A stretch of 10,557 bases of DNA from Bacillota bacterium (lineage in GTDB: Bacteria; Bacillota; Clostridia; Oscillospirales; Ruminococcaceae), in the NCBI GenBank assembly GCA_023457175.1, contig JAEWMM010000102.1, positions 1-10,557 on the forward strand, written 5' to 3'. Made by a program: the position numbers and the translations under genes. Below, piece by piece: positions 5,870-10,557 of this stretch. Under the pieces are notes generated by a model that saw nothing but the letters and a program-made list of their open reading frames with translations, was not told where the DNA came from and searched no databases. Within the stretch, counting starts at the first letter, position 1, and the number at the start of each line of letters is the position of its first letter.

Positions 5870-6172
5870 TTATAGAGGGCGCGTTAACACCGATTCTGCG
5901 TCATTTTCTTTGTCCGGCAGCAGACCGGCGCTCGTCAGTGCCAGCTTTTGAGCGCGTGTCATACGCTTGAGCGCCGCTTCGCGCCGCATAGCGGCATGCT
6001 TGTTATCGCAGCGTTCGAGATAAGCCAGTGCGACCGGTCTGCGCGCGCGGGTATATTTGGCGCCCGCGCCGCTGTTATGCGCGGCGAGTCGCGCGACAGG
6101 GTCAAAGGTCCAGCCGGCGTAAAGACTGCCGTCGGCGCATTTAAGCAGATAGGCGAAGGCCGGTTTGCACAT
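5870..6172 (-). CDS. GIY-YIG nuclease-domain protein (COG2827 / UPF0213 type)
   Basis: The 100-residue protein is a stand-alone GIY-YIG domain of the YhbQ/UPF0213 kind. The first strand carries AYLLKC in place of GIY, and the second carries LYAGWT in place of YIG. They are followed by the conserved Arg28 of the first helix, HNSGAGAKYTRARRPV (32-47), and Glu53 in YLER, the metal-ligand position. Related proteins act on DNA, but the cellular role of this small class is uncertain. AAAGGAG about 10 nt before ATG 6172 fixes the start. The gene has its own promoter and is monocistronic. It should not be read as a homing endonuclease, since no extra DNA-binding domain is present. Confidence 0.9.
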   Translation of the reverse strand: MCKPAFAYLLKCADGSLYAGWTFDPVARLAAHNSGAGAKYTRARRPVALAYLERCDNKHAAMRREAALKRMTRAQKLALTSAGLLPDKENDAESVLTRPL

Positions 6173-6198
6173 AGAAAAACGCTCCTTTCACGTCTAAA

Positions 6199-6227
6199 AG
6201 TATAGCGCAGACCGGGTGAGATTACAA
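6199..6227 (-). promoter_or_regulatory. Sigma-A promoter for the GIY-YIG gene
   Basis: TTGTAA (6227-6222) and TATACT (6204-6199) are separated by 17 bp on the minus strand. It begins just past the symporter terminator. The predicted leader is only about 20 nt. Confidence 0.68.
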
Positions 6228-6234
6228 AGCCCCC

Positions 6235-6281
6235 AAAAACAAAAGCGGGCAGAATGCAAACCGCATTTTGCCACGCTTTTG
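6235..6281 (-). terminator. Intrinsic terminator after the symporter gene
   Basis: On the minus strand CAAAAGCG (6281-6274) pairs with CGCTTTTG (6247-6240). Inside are GGCA/TGCC and AATGC/GCATT pairs around a GGTTT loop. Five T residues follow (6239-6235). Confidence 0.85.
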
Positions 6282-6313
6282 GAGAAGAGAAGGAGATTGT
6301 TTAGTCAACAGGG

Positions 6314-7539
6314 TCAGGGGGTCGTTGTGGCCAACTCTTTTTCAGAAGCAGCGACAACAACCGAGCAGGCGATATCGCCGGTAATATTGACGGTGGTTCT
6401 CATCATATCGAGTATGCGGTCGATACCGGCAATCAATGCCACGCCTTCAAGGGGCAGGCCAACCGACTGCAGCACCATACCGAGCATGACAACGCCCGCA
6501 CCCGGTACGCCCGCCGTGCCGATCGAAGCCAGCGTGGCGGTCAGGATGATGGTTACCTGCTGGCCCATGCTCAGCGGAATGCCGTAGACGTTGGCGATAA
6601 ACAGCGCACAGATACCCTGATAGATGGCGGTTCCGTCCATGTTGATGGTCGCGCCCAGCGGTAGCACAAAGCTGCGGACAGGCAGCGGAACGCCCAGCTT
6701 TTCTGACGCCATCATCGAAAACGGCAGCGTGGCCGAGCTGGATGCCGTTGTAAGGCGAACAGCATCGCCTCAGAGCATTTTTTGAAGAAGGTCAGCGGGC
6801 TTATCTTGGCGAGCGCACGAACCGAAAAGGAATAAACGATGGCCATATGTAAAATGCAGCCGATATAAACCGCGAGTATGACGCTTAACAGCGGCAGCAG
6901 CACCGACGGCCCGTTTGCGGCGACGATCGGGACAATAAGCGCGAAGACGGCGATGGGAGAAAACTTCATGATAAAGGCCACCAGCGCATACATGCACTCG
7001 GCCATACCGTCAAAGAAATTGGAGACAGGTTTGGCGCGGTCGCCCACCATGATGATCGAGCCGCCTAAAAACAGTGCAAAGGCGATAATTTGCAGCATAT
7101 TGCCGTCAACCAGCGCCTTGAGCGGGTTTGCCGGAATAATATTGAGCAGGGTATCGACAACGTTGGGCGCTTCCTGCGCCTGATAGGTCAGGCCCTCGGC
7201 CAGCACAAAGCCGCCGCCCACATGCCCGATGTTGCCCACAACGAGGCCGAGCGTCACCGCCAACGCGGTTGTGATGAGATAATAAACGATTGTTTTTCCG
7301 CCGATGCGGCCTACGCGCTTGGCGTCACCCAAGCCACAGGTGCCTACGATCAGCGAAGAGAAAACCAGTGGAACAATGAGCATCTTAATCGCGTTGAGGA
7401 ACAGGGTGCCCAAGGGCTTGATCCAGCTGTTGGCGATGAGGCGCGCCCCCTCCCCCTGCATGCATAAACCGACCGCGACACCGGCCAAGAGCCCGATAAG
7501 AATCTGAACGGAAAGATTAAGCTTCTTTTTAGCGGACAT
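6314..7539 (-). pseudogene. Sodium:dicarboxylate/glutamate symporter (DAACS family), broken by a one-base deletion
   Basis: Read with one added base, this is a full symporter of about 408 residues (GltP/DctA-like), which takes up acidic amino acids or dicarboxylates with cations. ATG 7539 follows GGAG. The first frame covers residues 1-262 correctly, then shifts at about 6752 and stops at 6712. The second frame supplies the rest to 6314. The added base restores [21 protein letters not shown], the serine-rich hairpin motif. Downstream are NMDGTA, AGVPGAG and [17 protein letters not shown]; the last has Asp, Arg, Thr and Asn at the spacing of GltPh D394/R397/T398/N401, and the Arg suggests an acidic substrate. 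The TGA of the first frame overlaps an ATG (6715) of the second, so a split product is conceivable but would lack the serine motif. Sequencing error is possible. Confidence 0.85.
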
Positions 7540-7550
7540 TTTTTCAAATC

Positions 7551-7557
7551 TCCTTTC
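7551..7557 (-). promoter_or_regulatory. Ribosome binding site choosing ATG 7539 for the symporter
   Basis: GAAAGGA (7557-7551, continuing as GAAAGGAGA) lies downstream of the in-frame upstream ATG, and 11 nt before ATG 7539. The true N-terminus is therefore MSAKKKLNLSVQILIG, the usual family start, not the 12-residue extension. Confidence 0.55.
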
Positions 7558-7563
7558 ATATGA

Positions 7564-7680
7564 TGATATCTGCATCTATATCACTTTAACATTGCGGACA
7601 CAAAAAATCAATAAAAATATGAAAGATAAGATGCAAAAAATAAAATTTATGAATTATAAACAAGTATATCATTTTGATAT
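7564..7680 (-). promoter_or_regulatory. AT-rich promoter region of the symporter with two TGATAT-type dyads
   Basis: On the minus strand TG-A-TATACT (7671-7663) is an extended -10 element, with no strong -35. It lies inside a perfect dyad ATATCA-TTT-TGATAT (7666-7680). A second dyad from the same half-sites, TGATAT-8 nt-ATATCA, lies in the leader at 7564-7583. The pair could be operators for a repressor. The region is very AT-rich, so chance occurrence is a real possibility. No regulator gene is adjacent. Confidence 0.35.
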
Positions 7681-7741
7681 TTAAAATTAATTGTCACAAT
7701 AATGGGAAAAATAAAATTATTGAAAAAATTATGAAATGGCG

Positions 7742-7770
7742 TAGACAATCCTGTCACAGAGTGCTATACT
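7742..7770 (+). promoter_or_regulatory. Promoter of the pyr operon
   Basis: TAGACA (7742-7747) and TATACT (7765-7770) are separated by 17 bp. The TGC before the -10 also makes it an extended -10. Transcription would start near 7777, about 235 nt before pyrR. Confidence 0.75.
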
Positions 7771-7790
7771 AATAAAAATTTAATCCTTTA

Positions 7791-7811
7791 TGCAGCGTAA
7801 GTTTCGCTGCA
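7791..7811 (+). promoter_or_regulatory. 5' stem-loop of the pyr leader
   Basis: TGCAGCG (7791-7797) pairs perfectly with CGCTGCA (7805-7811) around a 7-nt loop, about 15 nt from the predicted 5' end. No U-run follows. It may protect the 5' end of the mRNA; it is not part of the canonical PyrR switch. Confidence 0.5.
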
Positions 7812-7817
7812 CAGCAT

Positions 7818-7886
7818 CCTTTAAATCGGTCCCGTGAGGCCGGCAAGGTTTGCTTTTAATAGCCAATATTCATACTGATATTGAAA
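7818..7886 (+). promoter_or_regulatory. PyrR-binding anti-antiterminator and antiterminator
   Basis: The hairpin at 7818-7848 pairs CCTT with AAGG and CGG with CCG, and presents TCCCGTGAGGC, matching the PyrR-binding loop pattern (UCC-x-G-x-GAGG). The antiterminator competes with it. GGCAAGG (7842-7848) pairs with CCTTGCC, GCTTTT (7852-7857) with AAAAGC, and CAATAT (7864-7869) with ATATTG (7878-7883). By analogy with Bacillus, UMP-bound PyrR stabilises the first hairpin, which frees the terminator arm, so pyrimidine excess stops transcription. PRPP opposes this. Confidence 0.85.
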
Positions 7887-7930
7887 AGCGCCTTGCCGCA
7901 TTATATGCGGGCAGGACGCTTATTTTTGTT
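7887..7930 (+). terminator. Attenuator terminator of the pyr operon
   Basis: AGCG...CTTGCCGCAT (7887-7901) pairs with ATGCGG...CAGG-CGCT (7905-7920), with one bulged G and one mismatch. TATTTTTGTTTT follows. Its 5' arm is the 3' partner of the antiterminator, making the two structures exclusive. Confidence 0.85.
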
Positions 7931-7992
7931 TTAAAACTGTTGCAGGCAGCTTTAATTGGCGTATCGCCGGCAGGCGGTGCACTCTAGATTTT

Positions 7993-8014
7993 AAAAAAGG
8001 GGGAGATTCGTTTG
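7993..8014 (+). promoter_or_regulatory. Ribosome binding site that fixes a TTG start for pyrR
   Basis: AAAAAAGGGGGAG ends 7 nt before TTG 8012. The next in-frame ATG (8030) has no comparable site, and starting at TTG matches the usual PyrR N-terminus. Confidence 0.7.
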
Positions 8015-8548
8015 AAGCGTAAGGATATCATGGACGAGGCGGATATCAACCGCGCCTGCGTGCGGCTCTCGCACGAGCTGATTGAGCGCAACAAGGGCAC
8101 CGACGATGTGGTGCTCATCGGCATTCAGCGGCGCGGCGTGCCGCTGGCCAAAAGGGTTTCGGCACTGGTTGAGCAATATTATGGGGTGAAGCTTCCGGTG
8201 GGCATGCTCGATATCACCTTCTACCGCGACGACCTGTCGCTCTTAGCCGAGCATCCGGTCATCAACGGCACCGACATTCCGTTTATGGTGTCGGGCAAGC
8301 GGGTTGTGCTCGTCGACGACGTGCTCTACACCGGGCGTACCGCCCGCGCGGCGATTGAGGCTGTGATGGAAAGCGGGCGCGCCAAGTGCATTCAGCTGAT
8401 GGTCATGGTGGACAGGGGTCACCGTGAGCTGCCCATCCGGGCGGATTTTATCGGCAAAAATCTGCCGACCGCTAATAACGAGGTCGTGCATGTCTGTGTC
8501 CCTGAATTCGACGGTGAAAGCGCCGTATATATTGAAGCGCTTGACTAA
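8012..8548 (+). CDS. pyrR: Bifunctional pyrimidine operon regulator / uracil phosphoribosyltransferase PyrR
   Basis: The 178-residue protein (TTG start) is close to the usual 180 residues. It carries the phosphoribosyltransferase PRPP-binding motif VVLVDDVLYTGRT at 98-110, the IGIQRRGVPLAKR loop at 36-48, DITFYRDDLS at 67-76 and the PyrR-specific VDRGHRELPIRADFIGKN at about 133-150. PyrR binds the leader RNA hairpin when loaded with UMP and causes termination; it also has weak UPRT activity (uracil + PRPP to UMP). It sits directly behind its own RNA target, so it is autoregulated. pyrB follows after 26 nt. Confidence 0.97.
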   Translation: MKRKDIMDEADINRACVRLSHELIERNKGTDDVVLIGIQRRGVPLAKRVSALVEQYYGVKLPVGMLDITFYRDDLSLLAEHPVINGTDIPFMVSGKRVVLVDDVLYTGRTARAAIEAVMESGRAKCIQLMVMVDRGHRELPIRADFIGKNLPTANNEVVHVCVPEFDGESAVYIEALD

Positions 8549-8574
8549 ACGCATAAGCAGAAAAGGGTGAAAAG

Positions 8575-9504
8575 ATGGCATTAAAGACAAAGGATCTTCT
8601 CGGCTTGCGGGATATCAGCCGGGAAGAAATTATCGAAATTTTAAACACGGCCGAAGCGATGAAGCAGGTTGTGGTCGGCCCGACTAAAAAGACCTCGCAT
8701 TTGCAGGGCAAATCGATTGTTACGCTCTTTTATGAGAATTCCACAAGAACCCGCCTCTCGTTTGAATTGGCGAGTAAATATATGTCGGCGGTAGCGGCGA
8801 ATATTTCGGCGTCCACCTCCAGCGTTAAAAAAGGCGAGACGCTGATCGACACCGCCAAAACCATCGATATGATGGGCACCGACGTCATCATCATGCGCCA
8901 CCCGATGAGCGGCGCGCCGCATATCATGGCCAAGCACGTCAAATCGGCCATCATCAACGCGGGGGACGGCACCAACGAGCACCCGACCCAGGGGCTTTTG
9001 GACATGCTGACCATCCGCGAGAAAAAGGGCGGCTTTGAGGGCTTAAGGGTCGCGGTGGTGGGCGACGTCGTGCACTCGCGCGTCGCGCGCTCAAACATCT
9101 ACGGACTGACCAGGATGGGGGCTAAGGTCGTGCTGGCCGGCCCGCCGACGCTGCTGCCGGCGCCCGGCTGCGAGATGCCCGGCGTCGATTACTGCCACCA
9201 CGTTGAGGACGCCGTGCGGGACGCCGATGTTGTCATGGCGCTGCGCATTCAGCTTGAGCGCCAGAAGAAAGGGTTGTTCCCCTCGGTGCGCGAATACTCG
9301 CGCTACTTTGGCATCGACCCCAAGATGATGCAGCTTGCACGCCCCGACGCACTGGTCATGCATCCCGGCCCGATGAACCGCGGCGTTGAAATCTCAAGCT
9401 ATGTGGCCGACTCCGACCAGTCGTTCATCAACGAGCAGGTCACAAACGGCGTGGCGGTGCGCATGGCGCTGCTTTATATGATGACGAGGAGGGAAGGCCG
9501 ATGA
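8575..9504 (+). CDS. pyrB: Aspartate carbamoyltransferase catalytic subunit
   Basis: The 309-residue cytoplasmic enzyme joins carbamoyl phosphate and L-aspartate to give N-carbamoyl-aspartate, the committed step of pyrimidine synthesis. The carbamoyl-phosphate motif is FYENSTRTR with STRTR at 56-60. SSVKKGETL (82-90) supplies the Ser/Lys loop that reaches into the neighbouring subunit. HPMSGAP (109-115), HPTQ (136-139) and the aspartate-domain HPGPMNRG (263-270) are all intact. The length is that of a Bacillus-type enzyme. AAAAGGGTG lies upstream of ATG 8575. The stop codon overlaps the pyrC start (ATGA), suggesting translational coupling. No pyrI is seen between pyrB and pyrC. Confidence 0.97.
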   Translation: MALKTKDLLGLRDISREEIIEILNTAEAMKQVVVGPTKKTSHLQGKSIVTLFYENSTRTRLSFELASKYMSAVAANISASTSSVKKGETLIDTAKTIDMMGTDVIIMRHPMSGAPHIMAKHVKSAIINAGDGTNEHPTQGLLDMLTIREKKGGFEGLRVAVVGDVVHSRVARSNIYGLTRMGAKVVLAGPPTLLPAPGCEMPGVDYCHHVEDAVRDADVVMALRIQLERQKKGLFPSVREYSRYFGIDPKMMQLARPDALVMHPGPMNRGVEISSYVADSDQSFINEQVTNGVAVRMALLYMMTRREGR

Positions 9505-10557
9505 GCACACTGATTAAAAACGCCGTCATTGTTAATGCCGGCGGACAGCAAAACGCCGACCTTCTGATCGAAAATGGGCTGATTGCTAAAATTGGGCAGG
9601 GACTTTTCGGCGCGGATGAGGTGGTCGACGCGCAGGGTGCGTATCTGCTGCCCGGTTTGGTCGATCTGCACTGCCATCTGCGTGACCCCGGCTATGAATA
9701 TAAAGAAGATATTGTCAGCGGTACCCGCGCGGCAGCGGCGGGCGGATTTACGTCGGTGCTGTGTATGGCCAATACCGATCCGGTCAATGACTGCGCAGCC
9801 ATCACCGAGTATATTAAGAATAAGGCCGAAGAGGCGGGCTACTGCAAGGTCTACCCCATCGGCGCGGTTTCAAAGGGGCTCGAAGGCAAGGAGCTTGCCG
9901 AAATGGGCGACATGAAGGCGGCCGGCGCGGTGTTGTTTTCAGACGACGGCAGCCCGGTCTCAAACGCGCGGCTTTTAGAGCTGGCGCTGCGCTATTCGGC
10001 GCGGTTTGACAGCGTTGTGGCGGTACACCCTGAAGAGCTGTCGCTGACCGAGGGCGGCGCCATGAACCGCGGTGTGACCGCAACGCTGCTCGGTCTGCCC
10101 GGCATCTCGCGTGCGGCGGAGGAAGGCCCGATTGCCCGCGACCTTATTTTGGCAGAAGAAAATCAGGCGCGCATCCACATCTGTCACATTTCAACGGCGG
10201 GCTGCGTCGAGTTGATCCGCCACGCCAAGGCGCGCGGCGTCAGGGTGACCTGCGAGACGACGCCGCATTACCTTTGCCTTGACGAGACGGCCTGCGAGGG
10301 TTACGACGTCAACGCTAAGGTCGCACCCCCGCTGCGCACCGTCGCCGACCAGCAGGCGCTGATACAAGGGCTTTTGGACGGCACCGTCGACGCGATTGCG
10401 ACCGACCACGCGCCGCACCACATCGACGATAAAAACATGGAATTCTCGCTGGCGGCCAAGGGTATTTCGGGCTTTGAGACGGCGTTTTCAGCCTGCTACA
10501 CGCGCTTGGTCAAGAGCGGCATTCTCCCGTTGGAAAAGCTGGTCGAAAAAATGTGCC
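9501..10557 (+). CDS. pyrC: Dihydroorotase, class I (runs off right edge)
   Basis: The first 352 codons are present. The enzyme cyclises N-carbamoyl-aspartate to dihydroorotate at a zinc centre. [17 protein letters not shown] (55-71) holds the HxH metal pair (His57, His59) and the substrate Arg61. FSDDG (about 146-150) holds the bridging Asp of class I enzymes. His176, His229 (HICHIST) and Asp302 (ATDHAPH) fill the remaining metal and catalytic positions. The segment around His176 reads HPEELSL where relatives usually have HCEDxxL. TTPHYL, APPLR and GISGFET are typical. The start ATG 9501 overlaps the pyrB stop by four bases, and GAGGAGGGA just before it is a strong ribosome binding site. The C-terminal part lies beyond the window. 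Confidence 0.95.
   Translation, partial: MSTLIKNAVIVNAGGQQNADLLIENGLIAKIGQGLFGADEVVDAQGAYLLPGLVDLHCHLRDPGYEYKEDIVSGTRAAAAGGFTSVLCMANTDPVNDCAAITEYIKNKAEEAGYCKVYPIGAVSKGLEGKELAEMGDMKAAGAVLFSDDGSPVSNARLLELALRYSARFDSVVAVHPEELSLTEGGAMNRGVTATLLGLPGISRAAEEGPIARDLILAEENQARIHICHISTAGCVELIRHAKARGVRVTCETTPHYLCLDETACEGYDVNAKVAPPLRTVADQQALIQGLLDGTVDAIATDHAPHHIDDKNMEFSLAAKGISGFETAFSACYTRLVKSGILPLEKLVEKMC

Noticed and set aside
268..6172. SLOG protein and GIY-YIG nuclease as parts of a defence system
   Set aside because: The SLOG protein is the stand-alone YpsA/DUF1273 type. The GIY-YIG protein is the short housekeeping UPF0213 type. They lie more than 5 kb apart, each with its own promoter, and no cyclase, TIR, helicase or restriction gene is present.
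7697..7722. Inverted repeat CAATAAT-12 nt-ATTATTG between the divergent promoters
   Set aside because: It contains only one G-C pair and lies in very AT-rich DNA, so it is likely to arise by chance.

Overview
The window looks like the chromosome of a Gram-positive, Clostridia-type Firmicute with moderate GC content, plausibly Oscillospiraceae/Ruminococcaceae (inference). The signs are strong AGGAGG-like ribosome binding sites, two TTG starts behind ideal Shine-Dalgarno sequences, many sigma-A type promoters with exact 17-bp spacers, a lipobox lipoprotein, a PyrR attenuator ahead of pyrR-pyrB-pyrC, and a yybP-ykoY type manganese riboswitch ahead of mntP. No tRNA, rRNA, insertion sequence, CRISPR array or prophage gene is visible. 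I read it as an ordinary housekeeping stretch with several well-resolved RNA switches.

Left part (1-1750), all minus strand. The first 22 codons of a gene that looks like aspartyl-tRNA synthetase run off the left edge, behind a near-consensus promoter and a structured leader. Upstream lies a SLOG/DUF1273 (YpsA-like) gene with its own near-consensus promoter and an unusually long leader of about 210 nt. Then comes mntP, a manganese exporter. Its leader holds a Mn2+ riboswitch aptamer whose P1 3' strand is shared with the 5' arm of an intrinsic terminator, so Mn2+ should switch the gene on.

Middle part (1800-5800), plus strand. A lipoprotein with two similar SurA-N-like halves joined by a Ser/Glu-rich linker ends in a strong terminator. 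An orphan polysaccharide flippase (TTG start) has its own promoter. A small multidrug-export family protein and a DUF523/TudS-like iron-sulfur protein follow as a two-gene unit that ends in a terminator.

Right of that (5870-7680), minus strand. A small GIY-YIG nuclease-domain protein has its own promoter. A sodium:dicarboxylate/glutamate symporter gene is broken by a one-base deletion just before its serine-rich motif; the rest of the coding sequence is intact. Its promoter region is AT-rich and contains two dyads built from TGATAT half-sites.

Right end (7740-10557), plus strand. The de novo pyrimidine operon starts with a promoter, a 5' hairpin, a PyrR-binding anti-antiterminator, an antiterminator and a terminator, followed by pyrR, pyrB and the first 352 codons of pyrC. 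PyrR senses UMP/PRPP and controls readthrough; PyrB and PyrC carry out steps two and three of UMP synthesis. pyrB and pyrC overlap by four bases.
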